From SAR202 cluster bacterium bin87 (GTDB taxonomy: Bacteria; Chloroflexota; Dehalococcoidia; Lucifugimonadales; UBA3495), in contig MPNC01000018.1 of NCBI GenBank assembly GCA_002238825.1, forward strand, positions 1-46,905: a stretch of 46,905 nucleotides of DNA, read 5' to 3'. This document shows, in pieces, positions 15,224 through 23,550 of the stretch. Both the position numbers and the translations under genes were made by a program. Below the pieces are notes generated by a model. It was given only the letters and a program-made list of their open reading frames with translations. It made no database searches and was not told the origin of the DNA. Each line of letters opens with the position of its first letter. Position 1 is the first letter of the stretch.

Positions 15224-16513
15224 TCAGCGGCGTCGGAACTCCTGCTCCAGTCGTAACGTCGAGATCTGCACGACGGTAGGTCGGCCATGGGGGCAGTGGT
15301 GTGGCTCCGCCGTCTCGGCCAACTGCTTGATGATGGCCTGCATCTCATCTGGGCCCAGCGCGTCGCCGGCACGCACTGCCGAGTGGCAGGCTATGGTGGC
15401 GGCGACGGCCTGCTCCGGTGAGCTGATGACCTGCTCCGCGGCGAATTCGTCCAGCAGACGCTGGAGGACGTGTTCCGGCCTCGGGCAGTGCGGCGCCGTC
15501 AGTGACGACGGCAGCGCGTTGATCTGCCAGCACAGGTCGTTGAGGGGTTGCAGCTGGAAGCCCTGCTGTTTGATGAGTGCGAGATGCTGCATGAGGGTTT
15601 CGTGCTGGAACTCGTCGAGGGTGGCGCGCTCGGGGAGCATGAGGTTCTGCGCATCCGCTGCCTGGCTGGTGCGCCGGTCAAATACTTGGTCGAAGATAAC
15701 CCGTTCATGGGCGGCGTGCTGGTCTAGGACGTACAGGCCGTCGGGTCCGTCGGCCAGGATGAAGGTCAGCTGTGCCTGGCCGATGAGGCCAAGCTCGGGA
15801 ATGGTGCGTCGGAGGTTTTGCCCTGCCTGCAGGTCAGTGGTGACCAGCGGGTCTTCGATTGGTTGCGTACTGCGCCTTGCGCCATCTGGACGTCTCTCCG
15901 GTGCGCTGGGACTGTTCCTCTCCGGCGTGTGGCTTGGCCGTCCGGTTTCGACATCCGCCGGACTGCGTACATCTGGTACTTGGCCAAGCCTGGCGTGGTC
16001 CAGCGTTGGACCGCGGTAGCTGCGTTGGCTGCTATCTCTGAAGGGCCGGCTGGCGGGCTCGTGGATGGCGCCGTGGGCGGAGAGGGTTTCTAGGACGGCG
16101 CGTTGGATGGCGGCGAAGATCTTCGACTCGTGACGGAACCTGACCTCCTGCTTGGTCGGGTGGGCGTTCACGTCGACGGTCTCGGCGGGTACCAGCAGAT
16201 GGATGACGGCGATGGGCCTTCGGCCCATGGGCAGGGAGTTCGAGTAGCCCTGCTCGATGGCGTAGGCGAGGTTGCTGTTCTGGATCCAACGGCCGTTGAC
16301 GGTCACCGAGATGTCGTTGCGATTCGACTGGTGCAGGTCGGTGTTGCCGATGTGGCCGGAGACGTTGACATCGTCGGTTTAGAGCAGGACAGGCAGCATC
16401 TTGCTGGCGGTGTCGTGTCCCATGATGCTGAGGATGGTTTCTTGGAGCTTACTGGTACCGTCGGTGCGGAAGGTCGAATTGCCGTCGTTGTTGTACGTGA
16501 ACCCGACGTGCCA
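15224..16513 (-). pseudogene. mutL: 5'-truncated MutL with an in-frame stop
   Basis: The frame reads MutL from the middle of the transducer domain: FTYNNDGNSTFRTDGTS and IMGHDTASKMLPVLL, a TAA stop at 16379-16381, then VNVSGHIGNTDL, VNGRWIQNSNLAYAIEQGY, VDVNAHPTKQEVRFRHES, and the C-terminal domain with DQHAAHERVIFD, ACHSAVRAGD, HCPHGRPT and LEQEFRR. The whole GHKL ATPase domain (about 195 residues with the ATP-binding motifs) is missing. The endonuclease motif DQHA-xx-E-xxxx-E survives except for Asp in place of the last Glu. From the GTG at 16306 a 360-residue protein could still be made. Full-length MutL is ~550-650 residues. It probably cannot do mismatch repair. Confidence 0.85.
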
Positions 16514-16598
16514 ACGTAACGCACGTGAACAGCAGACCGGTCGGAATGACAAGCACAACTGGGTTTGCCTCACCTGAATGCTCACGCCACTGCTACAC

Positions 16599-16632
16599 TT
16601 GACACCCCGAACATCGGGGGATGTGCTACCGT
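16599..16632 (+). promoter_or_regulatory. Promoter with spacer inverted repeat
   Basis: A consensus -35 TTGACA (16599-16604) is followed by an inverted repeat CCCCGA-ACA-TCGGGG (16605-16619) and then TGTGCTACCGT, which may contain a weak -10. The palindrome fills the spacer, the classic place for a repressor operator. It would drive the membrane-protein gene starting at 16697. Confidence 0.4.
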
Positions 16633-16696
16633 CCGAACCGAAGAGAGTAAGCCTGAGTTTGGCGAGCATAGCCACGAGTCAGAGCCCAGATCGTAG

Positions 16697-17374
16697 ATGG
16701 AGACGACATTGTATGGGAGATGGGTCAAATGGGGACCGGCAGTTGTTGTCTGGGGGATGATATTCGTAGGTTCGGATGACCAAAGGCGACCGGTGGAGGC
16801 AACGTACATGAGCTCATTCTGGGAGTATTACTGCCAAATTGGATGGCGATGGAACGTGGCATTGTCGTTAGTGGCAGCGGCAATCTTCATAGATCGAAAT
16901 CTGACTTCGGACGCGGCAATGCTGCGCATTCCCATGATTGTCGGGTGCGGCAGTGGTTTGGTGTTGTTGAAAGAATTCCCCACTGAGTGGCCTAAAGAGG
17001 AAACTGAGTGGTTCAAAGTGGTCATCGCAGTAGCCGCCGCTGCGATATTGCTCTGGGGCGCCGGCCTAGTGGCGCATAACGCCATCGGAACATGGGTCGC
17101 AGGAAAAAGCATTGAGTCAGTGGGTGTTTGGCTCATAGTACTGGTGTTGCTGATGCTTTTGTTTGGCGCTGCTTATATTGTTGTGTGGCTGCGATGGTTG
17201 GCGCAGAAGATTTGGAAATCGTGCAGGCGCGGCGCCAACCTGCGGCTGGACGGTGGCAGTGATGGACATGACGATGGTGCCGCGGCCAAATGGGCCGAAG
17301 CGCGCCAATTAGCTGACGGGGCGCTGAAAGCGGCGCGAGAAGCCGGCCGGTTCGAACGTAATTCGCCTTCCTAA
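16697..17374 (+). CDS. Polytopic membrane protein, unknown
   Basis: A 225-residue membrane protein with about five hydrophobic segments (WGPAVVVWGMIFVG, WNVALSLVAAAIFI, IPMIVGCGSGLVLL, VVIAVAAAAILLWGAGLV, VGVWLIVLVLLMLLFGAAYIVVW) and a ~50-residue cytoplasmic tail rich in Ala, Arg and Glu (AEARQLADGALKAAREAGRF). No family motif. A weak ribosome site and the promoter-like TTGACA element support this start. The coding start lies next to the broken MutL 5' edge, so this locus may be the insertion that truncated mutL. Confidence 0.55.
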   Translation: METTLYGRWVKWGPAVVVWGMIFVGSDDQRRPVEATYMSSFWEYYCQIGWRWNVALSLVAAAIFIDRNLTSDAAMLRIPMIVGCGSGLVLLKEFPTEWPKEETEWFKVVIAVAAAAILLWGAGLVAHNAIGTWVAGKSIESVGVWLIVLVLLMLLFGAAYIVVWLRWLAQKIWKSCRRGANLRLDGGSDGHDDGAAAKWAEARQLADGALKAAREAGRFERNSPS

Positions 17375-17397
17375 TGTCGCATCTTGGGAACCGGTGA

Positions 17398-17680
17398 GAG
17401 GTCGGGACGGCCGGCCAGCGTGGCGTATTTGGCCCGCAGCCGGAAGCCGTGCTAAGGCTCGATGGACGTGATGGCTGTGGTCTTACCACTCTCGGCGTTG
17501 CTGCTTCAGCAGCTTGGTGTGGCGGACGAGCCACTCGGCCTGGTTGAAGTCGGATAGTGGCTTGGCCCAGTTCTGGTGATGGGCTTTGAACCAGATGGCC
17601 CACTCGCAGGAGTTCTCGCCGGTGAGTAGGCGGGGTAACCAGGTGGCCCAGATGTAGGGGTGTTCGCGTTGTTGCGGCAC
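17398..17680 (-). pseudogene. PD-(D/E)XK nuclease remnant, frameshifted and truncated
   Basis: Begins at a GTG with GGAGGAG 8 nt upstream and reads HPYIWATWLPRLLTGENSCEWA, then WFKAHHQNWAKP and KLLKQQRREW, stop. In another frame it continues GFRLRAKYATLAGRPDL before the sequence diverges. The order matches the N-terminal part of a RecB-type PD-(D/E)XK nuclease group in which 'TLAGRPDL' holds the first catalytic Asp (recollection of the family); the E-x-K strand that should follow is deleted. It is broken by a frameshift near 17480, a stop, and a 3' deletion abutting the membrane-protein gene. Confidence 0.5.
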
Positions 17681-17815
17681 GTCACGGCTCCTCCAAGTTA
17701 GGTAGCCGTCGTCGACGGACGTCAAATTGTTCGCTGTCCGTGCGGTCGTGCTACGGTTTGCTACCATCAAATTGGCGGTGGTCTCTCTGCGGGCCGACTG
17801 TGATGGAGGGGCAGT

Positions 17816-17844
17816 GTGACATATTGCGGATCTTTAAATATAAT
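17816..17844 (+). promoter_or_regulatory. Sigma70-type promoter
   Basis: GTGACA (17816-17821), a 17-nt spacer and a perfect TATAAT (17839-17844) in an AT-rich patch unlike the surroundings. It is oriented toward the VanZ-like gene and leaves a ~130-nt leader containing the small stem TTCGGG/CCGAAT. Confidence 0.65.
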
Positions 17845-17983
17845 TATGCGGCGAGGTGCAGTGTCAGGGGCTGCGGGTGACTCCTTTGGCTTTACACGTA
17901 TGTTCGGGTCCCGAATCTTCTTCGAGTCTAGTTTGTACGAATTGGGGGCGAATTGAGCGGGTTTGCATCCAGGAGGCTGAGAG

Positions 17984-18451
17984 GTGATAGAGGTTCTTGA
18001 GAGTGTCCTGATTTACGCCTTGGCGGCGGTTGCCATGGCGGGGTGGATGGTCCTGCTGTTTTTAGTTGACGGCAACCAAGTGATGCGGGCATACAGGCTG
18101 GCGCTTACGGGAGTACTCAGGGGTAAGGCTGAGCGTCCGCGTTGTTTAGTTGGCTGGTTTCTGCCATCAAGCCGGTCGTGGTGGCGAGCCAAAGTGGTGC
18201 ATGTCCTGACCTTTCTGTTCTTATCATTCGTCGTATGCCGTCTTTTGGCGTTGGTACCGGGTGTTCCTGGTTTACTGTCGGTTGTTCTGGGTTGTGCGCT
18301 GGTTGTGGGTTTTGGCTATTTGACGGAGGCGCTCCAGGGTGCTGCTGGCCGGGGATCCTGTCTTCAGGATGTCCTGGTTAACGCCGGAGCGGGAGTGCTG
18401 GGTGGTGTGGCTGCTTTCCTTTACCTGCAATGTTATGCGGTGGGTGCGTAA
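17984..18451 (+). CDS. VanZ-like small membrane protein
   Basis: A 155-residue protein with four membrane helices. The C-terminal half carries the VanZ-like pattern: GFGYLTEALQGAAGRGSCLQ then DVLVNAGAGVLGGVAAF (usually 'E.lQ....R..s..D...N..Ga..G'). VanZ-like proteins are small membrane proteins, in one case linked to teicoplanin resistance, but most have no known role. The GTG start is supported by AGGAGG 7 nt upstream and by the TATAAT promoter. No vancomycin-resistance genes are nearby. Confidence 0.55.
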   Translation: MIEVLESVLIYALAAVAMAGWMVLLFLVDGNQVMRAYRLALTGVLRGKAERPRCLVGWFLPSSRSWWRAKVVHVLTFLFLSFVVCRLLALVPGVPGLLSVVLGCALVVGFGYLTEALQGAAGRGSCLQDVLVNAGAGVLGGVAAFLYLQCYAVGA

Positions 18452-18463
18452 CCCTTCCGGGAA

Positions 18464-18777
18464 GTGGGTAGGCGAAAATTTGCCGTGTTGTACATTGCGC
18501 AGCGTGCCGCTGTGGGGATCGTTTTCGTGATACCAATCGGCGTCGCAGTTTCGGCGAGCATGGATCCCGTGGACGATGGGACAGCATTCTGGTTGGTCTG
18601 TTCACTGGTGCGTCCAGCGTGGGTCTGGTCACCAGTTGTATTGCTTTGGTCTTGATCTTCGCACCCGCAATCCTGTGGGAGGCGTCGGTTGGGGGACGTG
18701 CTAGGCGGCGTCATCGCCCTTCCGGTCCGTTGCTCCGGTGGGAGTCTCCAAGACGTGGTAGCCCGGGGGCACGGTAG
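18464..18777 (+). pseudogene. Frameshifted small membrane protein, perhaps RDD-like
   Basis: One frame gives AQRAAVGIVFVIPIGVAVSAS, another, one base away from about 18586, continues ILVGLFTGASSVGLVTS, ALVLIFAPAILWEASVGGRAR and a basic tail to a stop at 18777. Joined, they resemble an RDD-type membrane protein (Arg near the first helix, two helices, then a G-x-x-x-G-x-R tail). The assignment is tentative; a single indel would explain it. Confidence 0.35.
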
Positions 18778-18791
18778 ATTAACGGCCGAGG

Positions 18792-19019
18792 TCACCGTTG
18801 TCGAGGGGTCGCGGCTTCGGAGCTTTGTTCACCGTTCACTGCGTCCAGTTGTCTAGCACGGGGAGCCCCCATTCCGCGAAGGTGCGGTAGTAGAGCTCGA
18901 AGGCAGCTCGCCAGCCCTCGGTCTTGGGCTCGGCCATTGACGAGAAGCGAATATGCGTAGGCGTCGGCGAGAATAAAGACGAGTCTGTGGGAAAGACTGT
19001 TGTTGAAGAGCAGCCTCAT
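18792..19019 (-). pseudogene. Degenerate DUF5615 PIN-like toxin
   Basis: The ATG overlaps the stop of the antitoxin-like gene as ATGA. The first 22 residues, MRLLFNNSLSHRLVFILADA, match the start of DUF5615 (Mut7-C/PIN-like) toxins, normally MRLLFDENLSxRLV. The first catalytic Asp is replaced by Asn, and homology ends after residue ~24; the rest of the 75-codon frame is unrelated. In another frame a 34-codon piece (MAEPKTEGWRAAFELYYRTF) suggests a second fragment joined here. A full toxin is ~110 residues. It is almost certainly inactive. Confidence 0.6.
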
Positions 19020-19774
19020 GGGTTGCCCGGTGATGTCAGAACTAAGCGCCGTTCGCGGGCAGCGGCGAAGGCGAAGCAGGCCAGGAAAACCTCTGTGGTG
19101 AGTTCTGGGAAATCGCTCAGTATCTCCTGCTGCGTCATGCCGGATGCCAGGTATTCGAAGATGTCGCCGACGGTGATGCGTGTTCCCCTGATGCACGGTT
19201 TGCCGAAGCGCCGGTGTGGGTCGATGGTGATTATCTGTCGGTAGTCCGCTTGGTTTCCGCCGTGCTCTGCGTCGTCCTGCGACGGCTTGAAGAGCAACTC
19301 CACGGGCTGGACGCCGGTAAGATTGGCGCCGTCAAGGTTGGTTCGACCCAAGTCTATGTTGGTGAAGTCAACGCCGGTTAGGTCTGCCCGGCTGAGGCTT
19401 GCTGCCTCGAGCTTCGCGCCGGCGAGGTTCGCGTAGGCCAGATCCGCTGCGGTCAGGTCCGCGTTTTCTAGGCGGCTGCCGGAAAGGTTAGCACCGTAGA
19501 GGTATGCGCCGAAACATCTGCTGCGCTGGAGGTCGGCGTTGATGAGGACAGCGTCTCCGAGAATGGCGTTCGACAGGTGTGCCCGCTTGAGGTTCACACC
19601 AACGAGCCTGATGGGCTTGTTGTCCCGTTGTGCATGGCTGCCGTCTTCAGTTTCGAGGAAAGCGTTGGGGATGTTCGCCGCCGAGAAGTCCGGCTCAAAG
19701 TCTTGGTCCTCGCGTCTCCAGTTCCAGGCGACGGCGCCTTCGAGTAGCCATTCGATGTGCTGTTGATTAGCCAT
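19016..19774 (-). CDS. Pentapeptide-repeat protein fused to a DUF433 antitoxin domain
   Basis: A 252-residue protein. Residues ~55-155 are pentapeptide repeats, A(D/N)LxX type, e.g. VLINADLQRS, GANLSGSRLENADLTAADLA, TNLDGANLTG, forming a right-handed quadrilateral beta-helix that can mimic DNA or mediate binding. Residues ~178-242 are a DUF433 winged helix: ITIDPHRRFGKPCIRGTRI, TVGDIFEYLASGMTQQEIL and FPELTTEVFLACFAFA. DUF433 proteins are normally ~75-residue antitoxins paired with DUF5615 toxins, and such a toxin start follows by ATGA overlap. The ATG at 19774 is preferred to the TTG at 19792 (AGGA ~9 nt upstream, weak). The fusion is unusual. With the toxin dead, this protein may persist for another role. 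Confidence 0.8.
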   Translation of the reverse strand: MANQQHIEWLLEGAVAWNWRREDQDFEPDFSAANIPNAFLETEDGSHAQRDNKPIRLVGVNLKRAHLSNAILGDAVLINADLQRSRCFGAYLYGANLSGSRLENADLTAADLAYANLAGAKLEAASLSRADLTGVDFTNIDLGRTNLDGANLTGVQPVELLFKPSQDDAEHGGNQADYRQIITIDPHRRFGKPCIRGTRITVGDIFEYLASGMTQQEILSDFPELTTEVFLACFAFAAARERRLVLTSPGNP

Positions 19775-20111
19775 TGGGGCCGTCCTGTTCAAAGACCATT
19801 ATCCCCGAAACCGGGAGCATTTTCTCATCCCTGCATCGCGGCGGCACGCTCATCTTTTCGGTGGATTGGAGTTTGGGCAACACCAGCGTCTGCGGCAAGG
19901 GTCTCCGAGTCACGTGGTATTATGGTCGACCTACACAGGGGTCGTAGTGCTGGGCGTGGCATTGGGCTGGCTTCGGGCAGCCTGGCCGGGCAAGTTTTCT
20001 TGTCCGATATTTTTCGTCGCGTGACTTTTCCTCAGCCAAAACGGCGTGTGTTCTCTTGGTTGCATACGACAGGACGAAAGAGAGAAGTGTGTTTTGGACG
20101 AGTGCCCTGAA
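19775..20111. other. Divergent intergenic region
   Basis: It separates the minus-strand fusion antitoxin from the plus-strand unknown gene. It contains a TATTAT hexamer at 19918-19923 but no matching -35. I see no gene or repeat copy. Confidence 0.4.
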
Positions 20112-21221
20112 ATGTTCATTACAACCTACTCACGTTATGGCGGGCTAGTTTCTACTGCCATCAGCACCACCGAGAAACGTCCTGCGGCATCAGGTTTTGT
20201 CCCACCGGACCTAAGAGCGGTATATTCTTCGTCCAGATTTGTTGAGGGCAGGAAGGTCGTATACGGGAGCATACCCCATACCATAGATGAAACTGCCAGA
20301 CCGATCTTCCGCGCGCAGCGCTTGCTTAGGGAAAACCACGAAGCCGAATCGAGAAGGCGACCCTCCGGAAGGACCCTTGACCTCGGAGGCAACTCAAGGT
20401 CCTATGAGTTGTTGCCGGGGGACGACACGGACGCCTTCCTCCACATGCAGGAAGCGGTACTGAAGGATGCTCTGTTGCTCACCGGCATACACGTCCGGAC
20501 GCTTTTGGAGGATTTTAGTGGGATCGGGAACCTCCCAATCCCAGTGTATGACCGCAGAGGGGACAGAGTCGGTGACGTCTCGCTTGCTCGGGTATTCAAC
20601 ACGTTATCTCATTACCGATATTGTGTTGTTTCTGGTCCGTTTGTTCACGACATGTTCTCAAAGGAGGCACAGCTAGGGCCTGACGACTTGTCAGGGACGA
20701 AGATGAAGACTAACGAGGTCGGTGACGCGGTCCTGGAATTTCTTTCCAAAATCCGGGTGCGGGATTTCGTAGGCGTTCTGCGGGCGAGGCTTGAGAAGTT
20801 GACGGTCAGGTCTAGCAGGCGCGAGATGATGTTCTTGGTACAGAACGTGCAAGCATTGGACAGAATAGTTTGTGACCGCTCTCTATCCGACGATATGCCG
20901 GAATTCATGCAATTCCTCGCCGAGCGAGCAGGCGTCGGGAAGGAACGCGTAGTTCCGGATAAAGATTTCATAAACCTGTCGTCATCCAATTGGCTCCGGC
21001 GCACTGGCATCCCGAACTTCCAAATCGCTAGTGTCCTCAGTAGTAAGATGATTCAGATGGACCTAGCCTTGAGCGAGGATGAGATCGGACCACGGAGAGT
21101 GGCGATGTTTAGTTGGGACGAGTTCTTTGGGAGACTGATACAAGCCCACGGAAACGAGCCACTCGTGCTCTACGGCGTACTGCGGTTGAGGGTCGAAGCT
21201 CTGGATAATGCCGGCAGGTAG
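20112..21221 (+). CDS. Unknown 369-residue protein
   Basis: No recognised domain. Length is 369 residues from the ATG (MFITTYSRYGG). The frame is open upstream to a GTG at 20046, but neither start has a strong ribosome site. The N-terminal third is basic and polar (RRRPSGRTLDLGG). The middle is helical and hydrophobic (LKDALLLTGIHVRTLLED, VFNTLSHYRYCVVSGPFVHD), where 'NTLxHYRY' recalls HEPN-type helices though the catalytic RxxxxH is not clear. The C-terminal part is mixed (DKDFINLSSSNWLRR, VAMFSWDEFFGRL). A hairpin terminator follows. It is next to the DUF4268-like nuclease gene on the same strand, in a defence-rich stretch. Confidence 0.6.
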   Translation: MFITTYSRYGGLVSTAISTTEKRPAASGFVPPDLRAVYSSSRFVEGRKVVYGSIPHTIDETARPIFRAQRLLRENHEAESRRRPSGRTLDLGGNSRSYELLPGDDTDAFLHMQEAVLKDALLLTGIHVRTLLEDFSGIGNLPIPVYDRRGDRVGDVSLARVFNTLSHYRYCVVSGPFVHDMFSKEAQLGPDDLSGTKMKTNEVGDAVLEFLSKIRVRDFVGVLRARLEKLTVRSSRREMMFLVQNVQALDRIVCDRSLSDDMPEFMQFLAERAGVGKERVVPDKDFINLSSSNWLRRTGIPNFQIASVLSSKMIQMDLALSEDEIGPRRVAMFSWDEFFGRLIQAHGNEPLVLYGVLRLRVEALDNAGR

Positions 21222-21245
21222 TTGCGCGCGAGTGCGCGCTGATAA

Positions 21246-21282
21246 GGAGCACAGGCGAAGAAACCCGTGTGCCCGCTCCTCA
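21246..21282 (+). terminator. Terminator candidate after the unknown gene
   Basis: AGGAGC...GCTCCT with inner ACA-GG/CC-TGT pairs forms an imperfect hairpin, followed by CACTGTCTTTC. Just before it is a short GCGCGC-GAGT-GCGCGC stem (21224-21239). Together they probably end transcription of the 20112-21221 gene. Confidence 0.4.
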
Positions 21283-21566
21283 CTGTCTTTCACGCGTCCT
21301 TTTTCTTTATCGTGGCTGTGCTCAATGAATTTCTCCTTGTCGGCATTCGGCTGATTTGGGTGTGTTCGTTGACCTTGCGGAATAAACCAGCTGTGGCGTC
21401 GAGGGGCCTCATGCCGTCGCATGCCTTGGCCCGCTGCTCGATAGGCCGTCCGGTTTGCCTTTCTCTCAGTCCGGTCGGAGGTCAGATTGCCTTCTCGCCG
21501 GCCGATTGGTACATTGCCGTTGACGGTGCGGGTCCCTTACGAGAATTTCTTTTGGAGGCGGGCGTC

Positions 21567-22553
21567 ATGGCAGATGTAGTTATTGGACGAATGGAGTGGG
21601 TGGACCTCCGGTCGGTGTGGCCTCATGAGGAACGGAATTTCACGCCATGGCTGCTGGAGAATTTGGACCTGCTGAGCGGGGCCCTCGGAATCGAACTGCA
21701 CAGTCCCTCCAAAGAGGTGTCGCTTCGCGGGGCGGGTAGGGCCGACATCGTGGCGTACGTGAGGTCGGATGCTGGCGACGAGAAAGCGGTGATCGAAAAC
21801 CAGTTTGGGATGGGTGACGAAGAGCATTTCACCAGATTGCTGGGGTACGCGGAAGCGGCGGACGCCAGTGTGTTGGTTTGGGTGGCCAGCGAGTTCAGCC
21901 GGCGGCACGAAAAGCTGGTGAAGTGGTTCAATCGGCGAGCCGGCGCCGGCTTGGCGGTTTACTTGGTGGAAGCCAGTGCTTGGCGAATTGGCGATGTCGT
22001 TGGCCTGTTCTTGGTCGTGCGGGAAGGACCGCAACCGGTACTGACCAGGCCAAGCTTGGTGACCAGGACCCTTGCCACCAGCCTGGGCGATTTCTACCGG
22101 CCACTGGTGGCCCGGTTGAGGGCGTCTGGCGTCCCAACAGTAGGTCGAGGCGGATACCGAGGCCGTTGGCGGTCGTTTCCGACTGGCCAGGCAAATGTCC
22201 TGTACGCCCTGGGCGTGGATCGGGGCAGGATGTGGATTTTCTGTGGTTTCCTCGGCTTGGAAACGGCGAGGGCTTACCCAAGCCCGGAGGACAGGCGAGA
22301 CGAGATAAACGCTGCGCTGGCAGAACTGGATGCCGATGCCGAGGTGGAATGGGATCAGGGAGGTCGGGATCATTGGGTTTCCATAAGCCGAGACCTGTTC
22401 GGCGCTGGGGACGCGTATGATGAGGAGAGCCGGGATTGGATGTTCGACAACTTCCTTGGGTTCAGGGGGACAATACAACCGTTTCTGGACGAGTTGTTCT
22501 CCGACGACCGTTTGGATGAGCAAACCGACCGCGAGGGACTGTCTGCGGAGTAG
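21567..22553 (+). CDS. DUF4268-like PD-(D/E)XK family nuclease
   Basis: A 328-residue protein. Residues ~10-115 form a predicted restriction-endonuclease-like core: WVDLRSVWPHEERNFTPWLL, then GRADIVAY (Asp60) and AVIENQFGMGDEEHFTRLLGY, where the catalytic pair is E77-N-Q79 instead of E-x-K, followed by ASVLVWVASEF. This order (WPHE..FTPWL, AD(I/L), VIENQ, (T)DxxHLxxLLxYA) is typical of the uncharacterised ENQ nuclease-like proteins with a C-terminal DUF4268 domain, and the C-terminal half here (ISRDLFGAGDAYDEESRDWM) fits that length. GGAGG sits 8 nt before the ATG; the longer upstream frame is rejected. Such proteins are often solitary in mobile or defence regions. DNA cleavage has to be inferred. 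Confidence 0.75.
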   Translation: MADVVIGRMEWVDLRSVWPHEERNFTPWLLENLDLLSGALGIELHSPSKEVSLRGAGRADIVAYVRSDAGDEKAVIENQFGMGDEEHFTRLLGYAEAADASVLVWVASEFSRRHEKLVKWFNRRAGAGLAVYLVEASAWRIGDVVGLFLVVREGPQPVLTRPSLVTRTLATSLGDFYRPLVARLRASGVPTVGRGGYRGRWRSFPTGQANVLYALGVDRGRMWIFCGFLGLETARAYPSPEDRRDEINAALAELDADAEVEWDQGGRDHWVSISRDLFGAGDAYDEESRDWMFDNFLGFRGTIQPFLDELFSDDRLDEQTDREGLSAE

Positions 22554-22721
22554 ACATCGCGAACGTCATTGTCGAAGTGTCAGACAACACGAGGTTGGGG
22601 GCCCGTGAGCGCTGGTCACTCAGTCCGCCGGTGGCGGCCGGCGTCGCCGCCATGATGAGGCAGTTCGCGTGGCGCTGACGCGTGCGGCGCTTCGGGTTGA
22701 TGGCCGTCGCTGCTTGGTCAA

Positions 22722-22890
22722 TAGCGTGTGGGTCGGTCTAGTTTCGGCCGGAAACGGCCCTCGGGCGCGTTTGCGTGGCCTCGAGGTGGAATTCTGTACC
22801 GATGCGAAAACGGCGCCCTGCGGCGCCGTTTGGGGTGAGAGCGGGGCTGGTGACGGAACCGGCCGGTGGGCTGCGGTCGCCGGTGCCGTT
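22722..22890 (+). repeat. Dispersed structured repeat, copy B
   Basis: Full-length copy 3' of the DUF4268-like gene. It has the ideal 5' hairpin GGCCG-GAAA-CGGCC (22746-22759). The long-range stem pairs GGCGC-GTTT with AAAC-G-GCGCC. Its central hairpin is perfect, AAACGGCGCC-CTGC-GGCGCCGTTT (22808-22831). The 3' stem is ACCGGC/GCCGGT. It directly abuts a transposase fragment. Confidence 0.8.
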
Positions 22891-23220
22891 GGTCCGGGAC
22901 AGGCAGGTCTGCAACGACCAGCACTACGAGAAGCCCGAGGGCCGGTGGCTGTGGATAGTGTGCCTCCTGCCCTGCCGCTCGGCGAAGTGGAAGGCCGAGT
23001 ACAAGAAACGTCCGGTGATCAAGCGGCACTTCAGCAGCGCCAAGTACAGCTGGCTGCTGGATACCCATCGTCACCTGAACATCGGGAAGGTGTCGCTGAA
23101 CGTGGCGATGTCGACGCTGGCCCACTTGGCTACGGCCCGCGCCCATCTCAAAGCCGACGACTACCCCCGCATGAGGCACATGAGGATACGACTGCCCCAA
23201 GCGCAGGGCGCAAGCCGAAC
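22884..23220 (+). mobile_element. DDE transposase C-terminal fragment
   Basis: The frame reads RWLWIVCLLPCRSAKWKAEYKKRPVIKRHFSS..., with KYSWLLDTHRH, MSTLAHLATARAHLKADDY and MRHMRIRLPQ. 'SxxWKxxYxKRxxIERxFSxxKxxxxL..H' and the following 'MS.LA..A.A' are the ending of DDE transposases of the IS1182/IS1634/IS4 sort, after the last catalytic Glu region. The N-terminal two-thirds are missing and no terminal inverted repeats are seen. Exact IS family uncertain. Nothing further is supportable between 23220 and the operon promoter. Confidence 0.6.
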
Positions 23221-23509
23221 TGGACAAATTTCGCCGCCGCCGGCCTGCCGCGACCTCGGTTGCGGCTGTTGTATCCGGTGGCGTGAAGTGGCGTAACGCG
23301 TAGCCAGTTGGACATCAAGATCACGTATCCGACCCCGAAGAGGGTCAAACCAAGCTGGAGGTGGAGCAGAAGGTCTATCTTGGCATCGTGGCGGTGCTGG
23401 TGCTTCATCAACTCAACACCGCGAAGCGAGTGGCATAATGTCAGCAAATTTCAAGCCGCCAAAAGATGACACAGATGGACGAGCGAGGCGGCATGTGTCG
23501 GAGAGCAAA

Positions 23510-23518
23510 TGCTAAAAT
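23510..23518 (+). promoter_or_regulatory. Extended -10 promoter of the four-gene operon
   Basis: TGCTAAAAT matches the extended -10 form TGnTAAAAT, and would place the start of transcription ~25 nt before the GTG of the first gene. No good -35 is present, consistent with an extended -10 promoter. The operon has no visible operator. Confidence 0.4.
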
Positions 23519-23550
23519 CGCATGGAAATTACCGGCTGTGAAGGTGCAAA

